Source: Aporrectodea caliginosa (lineage: Eukaryota > Annelida > Clitellata > Crassiclitellata > Lumbricidae). Taken from it: a DNA stretch of 64,000 bases. The stretch lies in contig JACEVL010000160.1 in the NCBI GenBank assembly GCA_020284085.1, positions 347,001 through 411,000 of the forward strand, read 5' to 3'. This document shows positions 11,401 through 23,983 of this stretch, piece by piece; position 1 is the first letter of the stretch, and every line of letters begins with the position of its first letter. Position numbers and translations under genes: made by a program. Under the pieces are notes generated by a model. The model was not told the DNA's origin. It did no database searches and saw only the letters and a list, made by a program, of their open reading frames with translations.

Positions 11401-14400
11401 GTGATTTTAGCTGTTTACTTCTTTAACTTTCGTGACATTTGACTGATTCACTTGTTGCTTGACCTTGAAAATGGCTAAGTACCAGTAGCCATTTTATAAC
11501 TTCCTATCTGTCACCATGGCATCTCAGGTTCAGCTAACAACATGGTGCAATATGTGAAATTTTAGTCATGTTCTGTAACTTGGAAGGAAGAGATGTTTGC
11601 ATGTGGATTGCTGTTGATTTCTGCTTAAAGCTTAAAGCTTATCTGGCTGAACATGACCTTTATGTTCTATGTTATATTGGAAGTAATGAATTTTCCATGA
11701 GAGTGTATTGTTACTTTAATGCAAGTTCGTTGAGAGAACTTTAATATTAATTGAATTATGTTACCTTTGTAAGGTTGTGCTTACTGTGTGTTACAGCTTA
11801 AAATGTAGTAAGTACATGTCGCTGGATTTCAAGCCTTTGGCTAGGAGATATTGTTTGGTATTATGTTTTGATTATCATGCTTTCAGATGTCAGTTTTATT
11901 TTAGGGCCTACTCATTAGTGCTCTGAATTGTAGTTTAGTGTAGAAGCACGGAGTGTTTGTGTGTTTAACCAACCAGTGGCGGCGCCAGGGGGGATAGGGG
12001 GCCTAAGCCCCCTAACTGCGGCTCAGCCCCCCCTCCCAAGAAAAAGTGGGAAATCACTGCAAATCACAGGGAGGAGGGGAGAAAGGGAAGGGCTTGGAGC
12101 TTTATAGCCCCTCAAACCTGAAATCCAGCCTCCACTGTAACCAACTCTTACAAAATAAGTCCAAGTCACAAAACACAGTTTTAAAAGTAAACAGGTTAAA
12201 AGCTGCCTTAGGTTGAAATTACACATATTGACTTTCAACATATTTTAGTCAAACATATCCTACTATATACATTATCACTTGAAGCTAAATATTTTTACTC
12301 TTACGAATGCTTACAATTTAATGACTTTAATACATCAGTTGCGACAAGTGGAAATAAAAAATTCTATTTTGGGTCAAAATTCGGCAATCAGCTGCTAAGT
12401 AACATAGATATCATATATATATTGTTTTAAAAGTCATTCTCTGACAATTTAAAATATTCAGTTGGAACAGTTATTTTGCTTGGCATTAGCGAATGAAATG
12501 GCTTTATTTTTTGTGCTGTTTCATTGAATAAAATTCCAAAGACATGAAAACTTCAGCTTAAGACTTATTTTGTGAGCCAGTAACTATTGTTTGCTGAATA
12601 GTGAATGATTGATGATTTTTAGATGTCAATAAGCCATATGTGCCAGAATCCTGCTGCAAGAAGAACCAGTATGGCGAGTACATAAATAAGGGAAAATGCC
12701 AGAACTGGATACAAGGTCCTCCAGGAAAGCAGTCAGGATTGCCAAATGAAAACCTCTTCTACAGGGTATGGAATTAATTTGTATAGCCAGTAGTAAAATC
12801 ATTGTTGGAGTCATGAAACGATTTAGACTTGACAATATAGATAGTAACTTCCAAATAGCGGACATTGAAAAATCAAGAATTTTCACGCAAATTATGAATA
12901 ATGATGAACTAAGCTATAAAAAAGAAATGATATGCAAAACAAAATGGCCAGGTTCACAGACAAAACTTTGTCCACCCTCGTTATTCGTTTGTTGCACCAC
13001 TGCTACATACTATCTTCAAATTGGCTCGATGTTTAATTTTTTTTCCATTCCATATCTATTGATCACCAAAACAAAAGTTGATTAACACATTGTTATAGGA
13101 GTTCATGGGTGTCAGAGGGTAAATTCAAAAGGACTAGTGTTGTTCTGCAGAGTCACCCCTTTCTCACTTTTATTTCAATAATTATGCAGTTACACTGGCC
13201 ATCAAATTTAAAATGTCAGTATGACTGGAAATGTTTGTCTGGTATTCATGTGCTTTGTATGGCTGAAACTCTAATTGCAATGGTTTTTGTTACATTTTAG
13301 GGTTGTTATGTGGCTGGTACAAACATCTTATATCAGATAGCTGGATATCTTATTGCCATTGGAATTGTCTTAGCCCTTATTGTTGTAAGTTCAGTAGTTA
13401 TAATTTAATAATCTTTAGTAATGATCAGATGTATTGTAATTCAATCAACAGATAATGTACTTCAGTGGTTACCATCCTGTTTTAGAGGTTGGGACCTTTA
13501 GTCAGTCATCGGCATCTGGCCTTAGCTTCATTCATTTTTCCTTGCTGCAGTTAGTTCTTCATTTAATGACAGGCAACGTTCCCTATATTCAACCGCAGTG
13601 TTGTGACCATTTCTACACTTCTTTAAGTTTTACAAAATAGTTATAGACCAATGTCCATTATCTGTAGTTTGTCACAGTTTTTGAAAAAAAAGCTGTACAA
13701 TATTTATAAAGCCAAGGCACCCCTAGAGCAGGTTCAGGACACCCATGGGTGCCACCACACCCAGGTGAGGAAACCCTGCCAAACATTATTGTACTGCTGA
13801 AAACGCCATGCAGTCTTCTGCCTGATGCTGCAAGACCCATATACAGTGCTCAAATTACTTCCAAAGAGGTAACGGGTCCAAAATAATAGTAGTTTTGCAC
13901 ATTTTCTTAATTGTTACTTTCATGAGATCGCCAATTAAACACAGGAAATCCGTCTTAGATATTGTACTATGGGTTGTGACATGTGACCATCAGTAAAAAA
14001 ACGATTGTTAACCGGCTTTAGTAAAAATATTCTTTTGGCTTAGAGAAGCAGTAAGGCCTTTGGCTGTCCTCTTAGGTCCACTTTCCTCACTTAAAAGTAA
14101 AGAGGGCAGTTAATGTAATAAGGAGGCCTGGCCCCTGGGTTCCCCCATGATTCGAGCACTGTCCATATAATTTTGGGATGAAACCTGCCAAAACAATCAC
14201 TTCTGCATGCAGAGAGTCTGCCTCAATCAGTGATAATAAAAATTCGACTTTAACAATGTCCTAAGTAGCCCTGAAGAACCTTGACAGGTTTGAAACCCTG
14301 TGGCCTTAAATTGAACTAAGAAAGAATGTTTTCTATCTGGAATAAGAATATAGAAAGACACCCTATTTAGCTAAGAAATTCCAGATACACCCTCAGTTAC

Positions 14401-14700
14401 TGAAAGAAATTTCTGAAAGCACTAGTTTTGGAAATTTTAATTTAAACTGGACCTAACTTCATTTAGAGGTTATGATGGTGTAAAATAAACTAATGTAGGC
14501 ATACATATCTCGTTCTTACTCTCTACTAGTCTCTTTTGAAGAACTAACCAGTTTCTCTGTTTTGAAAGGATTAGAATACATGTTAATAAGTTAGATGTAA
14601 ACTTACCTTATTGAATTTGTCATATTTCAATGGTTTTGTAACATTTGTCCTTCAGATTGGAGCGGTCATAGTCTCTCTGATGCTACTCAGGAATTTGTAA
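8414..14700 (+). CDS. Tetraspanin (CD9/CD63/CD151-type), eight coding exons
   Basis: Exons: 8414-8494, 9318-9512, 10144-10218, 10612-10728, 11300-11381, 12623-12765, 13301-13384, 14656-14700. All have GT/AG borders and sum to 822 nt (273 aa plus TAA). It is a four-pass membrane protein that organises partner proteins in membrane microdomains. TM1 is about residues 16-40, TM2 about 53-80, TM3 about 90-115 and TM4 about 240-270. The large extracellular loop carries the family signature CCG (C159-C160-G161), then ESCC (C194-C195), KC (209) and GC (233): six cysteines, enough for three disulphides. The phase-1 intron after exon 5 splits an Asp codon; the other introns are phase 0. The ATG at 8414 lies 32 nt after a splice acceptor, implying an upstream non-coding exon. 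Subfamily is not resolved. Introns hold SINEs at 8605 and 8935 and a hAT MITE at 11974. Confidence 0.93.
8605..8862 (+). mobile_element. tRNA-derived SINE (family C, Arg-like head)
   Basis: The head has TAGCGCATTGGATAACA, close to the A-box region of tRNA-Arg, and a B box GAGTTCGAGCCC. It ends in an ATT microsatellite. Seven bases, TAACTAG, flank it on both sides (8598-8604 and 8863-8869), consistent with a target-site duplication. It lies in tetraspanin intron 1. Confidence 0.8.
8935..9215 (-). mobile_element. SINE family A copy
   Basis: The same body as 48656-48920 and 39925-40160. On the minus strand it has a B-box-like GGATCGATTCCCGC about 65 bp from its start and ends in an AATAAAG/AT-rich tail. 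It is intronic in the tetraspanin gene, antisense to transcription. Confidence 0.75.
11974..12137 (+). mobile_element. hAT-type MITE, 164 bp, with 8-bp TSD
   Basis: Ends are CAGTGGCGGCGCC on the left and, inverted, CAGTGGAGGCTGG on the right. It is flanked by the exact 8-bp duplication TAACCAAC at 11966-11973 and 12138-12145. Eight-base duplications with CAG-type ends are diagnostic of hAT elements. No coding capacity. It lies in intron 5 of the tetraspanin gene. Confidence 0.88.
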
Positions 14701-15178
14701 GGAAGTTGGCAAATTCAGACACTAAGATCTGTAAAATGAGTGTTGATGGACTTGACTCAGAATCGAATTTCAGATGATTTTAGACTTTTTCAACCATATT
14801 ACAAAGACGTTCACTCCAGTCACCATGTGGAAACAGTTGGATGGCATTTGTGCCTTTGTGTCTTGCTTGGAGAATGAACACGTGTCTGGTGTTATAGTCA
14901 CAGAACTGATTAACAATACAACATGTTAGTCGACTGATTTATACAAATCAAGTCAACTGACTAGTTCGTATTAATTAAAATGTATGATTGTTGTTTATGC
15001 TCCACTGTTCAATTGTTCATATAAGGTATGGCTACAATTCAGCAGAATATTGTTAATAATTTTTATACTGAGATCTGTAACTGTCGTCCACATTTTAATG
15101 TTTTGCCTAAACTCTGACTTGCCATTAATTTTATTTTAGTTGAAGATCTGAACTCGAGTATAAATCAGGGAACTCGAG

Positions 15179-15208
15179 CATAAATAAAGGGAAAATGCCA
15201 GAACTGGA
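15179..15208 (+). repeat. Echo of tetraspanin exon 6
   Basis: Thirty bases match exon 6 (12681-12709) except for one extra A; both contain GGGAAAATGCCAGAACTGGA. It lies about 480 nt after the stop codon, in the probable 3' UTR or just beyond. Probably a short duplication. Confidence 0.7.
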
Positions 15209-15891
15209 GGCAACATTCTCTGGGACCTTGTATTCCTCATCTGTTGCAATCAGATGAGGATTGTTTATCAATTTTCAAGATTTTGTTTAAAATTTCTGTC
15301 TGAAATCCTACTTTTAATTGAAGCGAAAGCTTAATCTGGCTGTAACTAAACAAAATTTCAACACTCAACAATTTTACACTTCTCACTTCTAGCTTAATTC
15401 CTGTTTACTTTCCAAAATTAAATTTTGCACTCTTTTGGGCAATGTTGGTGTCTTTATTGTTTGTTTCCAGCTGCTTTATTTGCTTAATGACCTTTGCATA
15501 CAACTTTCTGGGTAAATAGTTTCACAGAATTTTTATATGCAAGATACAGGACAGAGATCTGATTACTGGGTAGGAATGATTGTTCAGTGTTTAAAACCTT
15601 TTGTATTTATTAAAAACGCAACAGCCATAATGGTTTTAACAAAACTTTAATTTTGTACTTAAGATCTGTTCTGTATGAAAAGAGTTTTGATTAATTTTTC
15701 TGTACGATTTGTTTTGTAAGATCTGTTTGAAATGGAAAATGTTTTTTGACATGTAAATAATTTGTTTAACAAATTTTCTGTTTTGAAGATGCTACACTGC
15801 TTCACTACTTTATTCCAATCCAAGGACTTCTGTAGCACCATAATCTGAATGCATAAGGCAACAATACTTAAAACTAAAATGTAGTATACTG

Positions 15892-16360
15892 TTGGTAGGT
15901 ACTTATAACACCAGATCACGACATAACCTTCACCTGAACATCTACAAAACGAATACTAGACACTTCACTATCGGAATAGCAGGCCCAAAACTATGGAATG
16001 CAATGCATTCCCTAACCTCACTTAACTCCTTTAAATTGGCATATAAAAAACTGCTCTATACATGTGATTTATATATTCTGTGCACTGCTTACGATTTCCT
16101 ACAAGCTACGGTGTTAAATCTTGTTCTCCTTGTCCTATCACTGTCCTACTTATATGGGGACGACTCGATAAGCTCTTTGAGCTTCTTCTCCCCATGAGGC
16201 TTAGACTTTACCTATTCTGTCTCTATGATCACACACTCTTACAACACTGTTCTGCACAGATTCTTGTTCGTTAATTATAATAATTCAATTACTATTTGTC
16301 AGCATGATTGTGAACATGATTAACACTGTATCGACTCCAATAAATTTGATTTGATATCAT
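15892..16360 (+). mobile_element. 5'-truncated LINE, 3' end
   Basis: The plus frame from about 15898 reads like a LINE ORF2 C terminus, with the tail motif GIAGPKLWNAMHSL followed by a Phe-Lys block. The segment ends near 16360 in AATAAATTTGATTTGAT, a 3' tail like that of the LINE at 449-4946. Confidence 0.7.
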
Positions 16361-16799
16361 GATGAACTGCAGGTCAACTATTTCATGCTCAAAAACATTT
16401 CTACAAACCAACACAAGAGACTACCGGTATGTAAAAATTTATTTTGACAAAATTAACAAAAGCATTTGCATCTTGAAAATTATACATGAACATTAAAATG
16501 TTTGCATTAAATCGCTTATCGGTTATACATACGGGAAAGGAGGGTAATGCCCAAACCGAATCTGGCTTCTAAATTTGATACATTTGGCACATTGTGGTCT
16601 ATGCTTTAAACACCAGCTTCAGCCAGACAGCAGAGTCTGCTACAGTGTATTAAACATGAATGGTTTTTGATCAGAGCAGCCTTGCATTATGCTGTACATG
16701 TACCATGGCTTGTAAATGTGTCACTGGTATCAATAGGTAGAAGCATATTGCAGTCATAATACTGAAGTTGGATGCCAGCAAATTGACCATTATTCATTC

Positions 16800-17130
16800 A
16801 AGTATTTATTTATATAGCACCTCTTCAAGGAAACTACTCAGAGGTGCTCCCAACTCCAGCATGGTCAAAAACAGTTTTCAAAAGCTTACAGAATGTGTCA
16901 GAGAGTGATCTAGGGAACAGGTGCAGCTCAAGAGGGAGGCCATTCCATAACGCCGGGCCTACCACAGAAAAGCGCGACTTTGCGTGATAGAGGTATGGCA
17001 AATGGGCCCGACAGCACTCCCTTCCCCACTGAGCGTAGGGAGCGACTATTCAAAGTATACAACACAGGTCGACAAGGGGGAAGGAAGGGCAATGCCGACT
17101 AGGGACAAAGAAGGGTCCAATGTAGGTCAT
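16800..17130 (-). mobile_element. 5'-truncated LINE, 3' end (L2-like)
   Basis: The minus strand encodes FSVVGPALWNGLPLEL, the conserved C-terminal tail of L2/CR1-type ORF2, then a short 3' UTR with GAGGTGCTATATAAATAAATA. The frame has several stops. It sits just downstream of the hydrolase gene on the same strand. Confidence 0.7.
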
Positions 17131-17322
17131 TGTTTTGGAAGTCCTTTTGCATAACCCAATATATGGAAATGGCATGATCAAAGTTCACTGCAAGTCACCA
17201 ATTACAATTTAACAATATAAGTATACATCAAAACAAAGATTTGTAATTATGTAATAATGGACATTTACACCATTGCTCTAGTTTGCACTACAACAAACAC
17301 ATTTTGAGCCCAACAAAGGATT

Positions 17323-20300
17323 TCAAAGTCTTGCCGATAGGTATTGCACGAAGTCACTTAAAACTTTTTTTGATAGATTGAAGTGATCAAATCGCATGTA
17401 AAGTACATGGAAGCCATTTTCATAATGTCTAGCTTCGACTTCTACTCCGCTATCTGCAAGACGTTTGGCATACATGAGGCCATCATCCCTTAGGACATCC
17501 CAACCAGCTGTAGCCATGTATGTATCCGGCAGTCCAGTCAAGTCACTGGCCATAAGTGGTGCAAAGTATGGATTAAGAAAAACTCCCTCAATCTCTCTCC
17601 ACAGTGATTCATTGCCAAAGTTAACTGCATTTGGGACATACGATGAATCAATATATTTTCTACTCAGTAGATTGTGGTCAACTAGTTTTGCCAATGGAGA
17701 CATCTTTGCACTGGGAGAGGTGTGCTGGTTTTCAATGTATTCGTAATTCCTTACGTGGCCATGTGGACCGTGTGCATACCACAGCCAGTAGTTCACCATC
17801 CAGTACCGTGGCAAGAAGCCGTTGTCAGTGCTCGTTTGGTATGAGGGGGTATTGAAGTCAAATGCCTGAAGGCATGGAACAAACAGAATCTGAAGGGAAG
17901 GCTGCAGTGGATGCTTGACATCCCTCAGCTTCAGAGATACAGCTGCTGCAAGGTTTCCACCAGCACTGGCACCTAAGACAAAACACAAGAGACCAAGACT
18001 TGATCAATGTTGCAGTATCGACACTCTTAAACTGGTCTATGCTGTGACGCAATTAACACTGCATTTGTTCTTACTATTATAGTCTTAAACTTCAAAAAGT
18101 AACATTAAATTTAATAATAAGAAAAATAGCACAGTGACAAAGCTTACTATGCCTAGGCTTTTCTCTGCATGGCTGTGAAATTTGAAATTTGGATTATATA
18201 AATAAAAAATTAATTAAATCAAGAATTAAAGTTTTTTGCAACAAAAGAACACAAAAAACAGACGAAGAACCAAGACTAACAAAACTGCTCAAAATCATTA
18301 TTCACAAGGTTTTCGTATTTATGCATATCATCACTTCCACATCTACTTTTAAGAACCTGTCAGATGATATCTTTAAAAGTCTAATTCATGCTAAAGTTCT
18401 ACAAGAATGACAATATCATCCACAGTGAAATGATCCTTGCGTAGCTGAAGGTCTCGCTGGCAGACATGTACAAAACCAACAAATGAAAGCTCATCCACAA
18501 ATGGTATATCAGAGTCCCCTCTTGTGCTTGAAATACATGTGTAGACATTATCACATGCACTGACCCACTCACAATTATGTATGAACCCATGTTTACGATT
18601 ATTGTAACTTGACTGATATAAAAATCATTCACAAGTCATGAGTACCTCCAATGGCAATTCTTTTGGGATCGACGCCAAACATTTTGGCATTGTCCAAGAA
18701 ATACTTCACTACAGCATAGCAGTCATCAAACGCTGCTGGAAAGACATGCTCTGGACCCAAACGGTAGCTGCAATTACAAGAACTGTCTAAATTAGAGCTG
18801 GACAATGCCTAAGGTAAGGTAAAGTATTTATTTCACGCCATTTGACCTCAGATGTAAAGTCATGGGAAGGAAGGAAATTTCAGCAAAACCATCCAGGACT
18901 AAAAAAATGTCCCTTACATTTAGCATTAATTTGACAAGAAACTGTGTAATTTGTATGACATGGTTATATACTTTAACACTTTAATGATGAGAGTGTATTA
19001 AAAGTGACTGGGAAACCAATGCAGCTCATTGTTAAAGTGTAAACAAGCAACATGAAGTTTAAAAATACTTAACAATGAAAGTTTGAAATCAAACAGAAAT
19101 TTATGTGAAAATCACAATGACGCAACTAACAAACTACAGCTGATCATATTTCAAACAAAATATTCATAAATTCCAAGTAATTATTTACTGATGTGATATG
19201 ATCCTTCTAATGACTTCACAATAAATGAAGCAAAGGTGTTCTAAAAACATATTTAAAATTAAAACTATAGAGAAGTCCTCTACTCACTTAACAGAAACAA
19301 TTGGAATCTGAAGTTTCTTTGCCAACTCAACTATCAAGAATTCATCCGTTTCTACAAAACGACATTGTTAAATATTACCCTTTTATTTGACTAGTTGACA
19401 TATTTTCAAGATTATGGCTTTACATAAAATTACATGAACATTAGTGGTAAATGCTAGTCAAGTGATAAGACAGTGACAGAGCATTTTGGTAGAACCATGG
19501 GTTGAACAAATCATGGTACCAGGTAATAAGCAATTTCGTTCGTCTTTTTATGGACCATTGAAAAAGAAAGAAGGACTGGAGAATTTACTTGGGATGATGT
19601 GGAAGCTGCTGAAGTACTCAATAAATATTTCAGCTATGTGTTTATGCTGGAAGAATTAGAAAACATCACTGAACCCAAGCAAGCATTTTTAGACAGTGGT
19701 CGTAAGGATTAACACAGATACTGTTTCACCACTCTGGAATAAACTCCATCAAGAATTTTGAAAAATATCTGATCCATGTTTTGAACTCACCAAAACCTCA
19801 CCCTTTCCATCTCTCCACAGGACTCTCACTCGAAACTGAAAACACTGCTCTCCTTTAAAAATCCTATCCCGAGTCCTCCTCTTCATATAGTATATCTAAT
19901 AATTTATAAACCACCTCTTGCAGAGTAACTATTCTCAGCAAGGAAGCCCCGGGGAAAAAGAAACGCCATTAAAGAGCAAGAGACCGATGAGGAAAACCAG
20001 TTGAGCCCTTAGTCCTCTTCCCCTTACCTCACAGCTTTTAAGAGGAAGCTAGGATGGATAGGCTATTTAAGCATTACAGGCTAACTTGCAGTGGTTCTAA
20101 CACAGACTACATGTGGTTAAGCTACATGTAAAAGATGCACTAGTGCACTATTAAGGTTTCTTCTGAACCAATTTAAACCCTAGTTATATTATGCTAGATT
20201 TAATAAATGGCAAATAACCTGCATTTCCCAACACCCATCCTCCTCCATGAAACCAGACAAATGCGGGACTGTTGTCCACCCGATTCAAAGGCTCATAAAT

Positions 20301-22680
20301 ATTTACTTCCACGCCATCAAACGATGTTTTGGTGATCTAAATGCAAGTCAATCAGAAACATTAAACATGCAACTTAATCATTTCTCTTTGAGAAAGCAGA
20401 CAACTATATGGCAAAGTTGACCCTGCTCCATTAATGGTATGATAACACACATAGATTTCAATCCAGAACTAAAATCAAAAAGCCCGTTGAAAGTCAATGT
20501 TCATCAACTACCAAGCAAGTTGTTACGATATGTCAGCAATTTCTGTAGCTACTTCTGCTTCTGTAGCCCTACTACAATAAAGTACCCATCAACATCTTGA
20601 TTCAAACTGATCAAAGTGTAATCACTTAGGAGATAACAAATTGTCTGCAGACAATTAATGACATTTGGAAAGGCTATGTCTAATCCAGTTCTGGTAAAGA
20701 GGAGGTACTGCAACAAGCAACGCTTTAAAATTCAAAGTGTTCAAACGATAGCATAAAATGAATGTATTCAATAAAAATATCTCAGGAAATATCACAGATG
20801 CATTAGCATAGTGCCAAAGCTCCTGCATATTAGCAGACTTCAGCACCACAAGTAAACAAGCAATCTCCCATATCTCATATTTCTCTCTACTACATTAAAC
20901 CTGACAGAATTTTAAACTGCACATACCTCGGTATTCTCAAGCTAAAGAGTTCAGTCTTTTTAGAATAATCCATTTACGACTTACCAACCAGCCTCACATG
21001 CCGAGGCCAGGACAAATATCCCTCTAAAACTTTGTACTGTCAGTCAGTCAGCTAAAGCATTAATTATCCAAACTGCCCAAATACGTTACCGGTATTACAC
21101 TGAGCTATGTACATACATTTCATAGCAGCACTTCTGAGAAATTTTAGTTAAGTTGCTACACAAAATAGCAAGAAAGATACAATGAAGTGTAGATCATAGC
21201 AACCAACAATAATTATTGGATATGGCCACTGGTAACTCATACATTGAGATCTTTGTAACTGGCAGGCTCGTGCAGAGTCAACAGGGAAGTTGACGACAAG
21301 CGACGAGTCAGGTTGATTTGATGATCTAAACCCAAATGCTCGCCAACAATACTCTACAGTCAAAACAAAGACAAAATGGTAAAAAAAAACAGATTTTAGT
21401 TTTTGGTCCATATTTAATATAATGCAAAATTTCTGTAACATCACACATATGTAATGCAATGTAATAGCCAAACTTTAAAAGAACAATTTCCATGCTACTT
21501 TAAAATCTTGGAACATTTTTTCACAAATTTATTTAATTCAGTTATTTTTAACTTTTTTCTAAATTTAATTCTGTATATTTTACTATCGAGTTAATTTATT
21601 TTTTCATAACAATTCATTGATAATTTTTTCACTCTTTGCACTATCACTCACCCACCAAGGTCACTTTGTAGCCACCCTAAAACCTTAGTTCTCAAATCAT
21701 ATCATTGGCTTAAGGCCATCAGCACATTCACTACAAAACTGTATCTTACCTACAGTGCCTTTCAAACCTCTTGACCCTCTTACATTTGCCAGCTATTCAC
21801 TATAAAACAACTCAGATCTACTCGTTCTTCATCATACTTTTCTCTACTTCAGCCTTCAGTCTCTTCCTCTCACAAATTCTGCAACTGGTCCTCAATAGAC
21901 AAGGCACCAGTTCTTCGGAACGAACTCTCAAAAGATCTCTGCATGTTCACATATCTTCATTTCTCGTTTGTCCACATAGCAGTCCCATGCTTTCCTCTCT
22001 CCTGCAGCATTTCACTCGACACTAACACTGAACTTTTCAAGCTCTCCTATCCTGCTTCTGCTCTTGCACCATCCCATGACGACTGTTATCAACGATTTCA
22101 TCATTTCCAGGTAAAGATTAGAGTGTTATGGCAGTGTTTCTGTCTCAACTAAAGTTTTAAGGAGTTTCTAGAGATTCATTTATGCATGTTACCTGCCAAT
22201 TATGCAAGAGCAATTCATAAGATGAAGAAGATCCTGACATAGAAAGCGACATTCTACTCATGTATACCTGCAAGGCAGCAAGCGATTTTAAGATATTTTA
22301 TAAGTACATTTAAGCAGTTTCTGGCAAGGACACCACTTCTGGTAATTACTTTGCAGGATTCATTCACTTGCTCAAGAAGTATTTTACACTTCCTTTGTAG
22401 GGGTTGAGCCTAAATATGTGGGCCTTAACCCCTTAAATGGCACCACCACAACTATGGCACATGACTCTATCATCACTCGACAATTAGAACTGCGTAATAA
22501 ACAATCCATAGTCTCTCATAAATCACTAACCAGCGCACGGGAGTACTTCCTCTTGGCAAATATCCAGAACACATCGTCGCCCTGTTCAATGTCAGCAGGA
22601 ACCGGATTCAGAGCATAAAAGAGGTAACCAGTAATCAGAACACTTGCAGACAGTGTTACCAGAGTTCCTGTCAGAGCCAT
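17323..22680 (-). CDS. NCEH1-like: NCEH1/AADAC-like serine hydrolase, six exons
   Basis: Exons in transcription order: 22680-22531, 21353-21243, 20336-20219, 19351-19288, 18767-18646, 17972-17323. They sum to 1215 nt (404 aa plus TGA), close to vertebrate neutral cholesterol ester hydrolase 1. It belongs to the hormone-sensitive-lipase-type alpha/beta hydrolases, ER-anchored enzymes that hydrolyse acyl esters. An N-terminal signal anchor spans about residues 3-24. The oxyanion motif HGGGW is at 117-121. The nucleophile motif is G189-A-S191-A-G193, and Asp347 (AGWDVLRDDG) and His377 (NGFH) complete the triad. The usual Asp before the serine (GDSAG) is Ala here. The ATG at 22678-22680 opens directly on the hydrophobic anchor. 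All six exons fit in phase with GT/AG borders. Substrate is inferred from family only. Confidence 0.93.
19560..19870 (+). mobile_element. Degraded LINE remnant in hydrolase intron
   Basis: A short plus frame reads DDVEAAEVLNKYFSYVF, typical of the region between endonuclease and reverse transcriptase in LINE ORF2. A tail-like VSPLWNKLHQEF follows after a break. Heavily decayed; it lies in the intron between the HGGGW exon and the next one. Confidence 0.5.
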
Positions 22681-23356
22681 TGCTCAGCTGAGAGAGGTTC
22701 CTGAAACCCATGCCAAACAGTGAACAATTTGACACAAGCAAATCTGTCCATATCACATAAATGAAAACATGCCTAGAACACAATAACAAACAACAAACAC
22801 TTTAACTGTTTGCCCTAACTTTTATACCAGGCACTTAACCAGTAACTAGATAAGTAGCCAATAGTAACAACTGCAACACAAACTCCTCCATCTTCACAAT
22901 GAGCCATACTAAAAGAACAGCAATAAGTTAGAATGTAGGTGCATGCTGGAGAGACATGCCAACATCTAGTCTTTATGCATAAAATCCCCTTTAAGTATAA
23001 AACTTAAATTTTCTACATAGAAATTTTCAGCAGATATGCTCTAAACTGTTGGCAGTGAGATTTCCAGCCTAGACTCTGCTCCCATGCCTCATATAGTCAT
23101 AGCAGGTAAACATTGGGTGCTTTCAGCTTTGCTCCTTTAAGCATTAATCCTACATTTTACCCTCAGCCAAAATGTAACAAATCCAATCCTGCTTACAACC
23201 AAATACAATACAGCCTTAAAGTGCAGCCTTGTACTCAATTTTTTACTGTCACTTACAGGAATTGAGCTCACCTAGGGTTTTAAAAAAACGTTGCCACTGC
23301 AGGTTATCCATTTAAAAAATTGCCAAGAGGACCGACTTTCAGAAGATGCAGTTTTA

Positions 23357-23812
23357 CTGAAAACTGTCAATTTGGTGAGAAAATGCTCCAGAAAAAAAAA
23401 TAAAAAAGCTAGACCAGCATGGCATTAAAACGCTCGTAATTAATGCTTTGAAACCTTTGGCAGCAGGGTTTCACCCCAAGACACCATCCAGGGGCTAAAC
23501 ATGTCTCAGACTCCTGTTTTGGAGGGATCACTTCACATGAGAAGATGGTACGGAATGGAAGGTAGGGTGGATGGAATGGGCTGAAAAAGGGATGGAAAGC
23601 CAAAGACGGAAGGGTAGGATGGACAGTGGAAACCCCGTCACTTTTTCACCATTGCCTCATCACTGATATGGCCTTTACTTAGGTGCAAGGTTGGATCTGC
23701 CTGTTAGAAACATGTTTCAACTTTCACTTATTGCAAAAGTTTGGTAAATTTTTCATTTCACTTCATTTCATTTATGATTTATTGCCCCCACAAATAAACC
23801 CCAAACAAAACA
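23357..23812 (+). repeat. Dispersed repeat, copy 1 of a 0.45-kb direct duplication
   Basis: Nearly the same ~450 bp recur at 23984-24432, 627 bp downstream. Both copies include an A-rich tract near the start and end in ACAAATAAACCCCAAAC. No coding capacity is convincing. The repeat type is unknown. Confidence 0.75.
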
Positions 23813-23815
23813 AAC

Positions 23816-23935
23816 TAAGTAAGTAAGTAAGTATTTTCTTTATTAAACCGGTTGCAGAAGAACCGCACTCCGGTGTACAAACATCATAGGACAAAACACA
23901 AAATCAATAGGAGTACAACATTCTTCCTACAAATG
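23816..23935 (-). mobile_element. LINE 3' tail fragment with AAGT repeat
   Basis: An AAGT microsatellite is followed by ATTTTCTTTATTAAACCGG and a short unique stretch. The same arrangement occurs at 53604-53650. This looks like the 3' end of a LINE family read on the minus strand, inserted between the two copies of the duplicated repeat. Confidence 0.5.
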
Positions 23936-23983
23936 TTTTCCTCATATTATTGTCAATAGGGTTGCCACCCGTCCCGACTTTGT

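Noticed and set aside
12626..13085. ORFs of 86 and 105 codons
   Set aside because: Shadow of tetraspanin exon 6 and read-through in the following intron; no domain or splice support.
21771..22152. Plus-strand ORFs with a Ser/Leu-rich composition
   Set aside because: They lie in the first intron of the hydrolase, overlap each other in different frames and show no domain.
22178..22267. Possible hydrolase exon 2 (acceptor and donor, phase 0)
   Set aside because: The encoded residues do not resemble the family; the exon at 21243-21353 fits both phase and homology (LGLDHQ, then a junction into FDGVEV).
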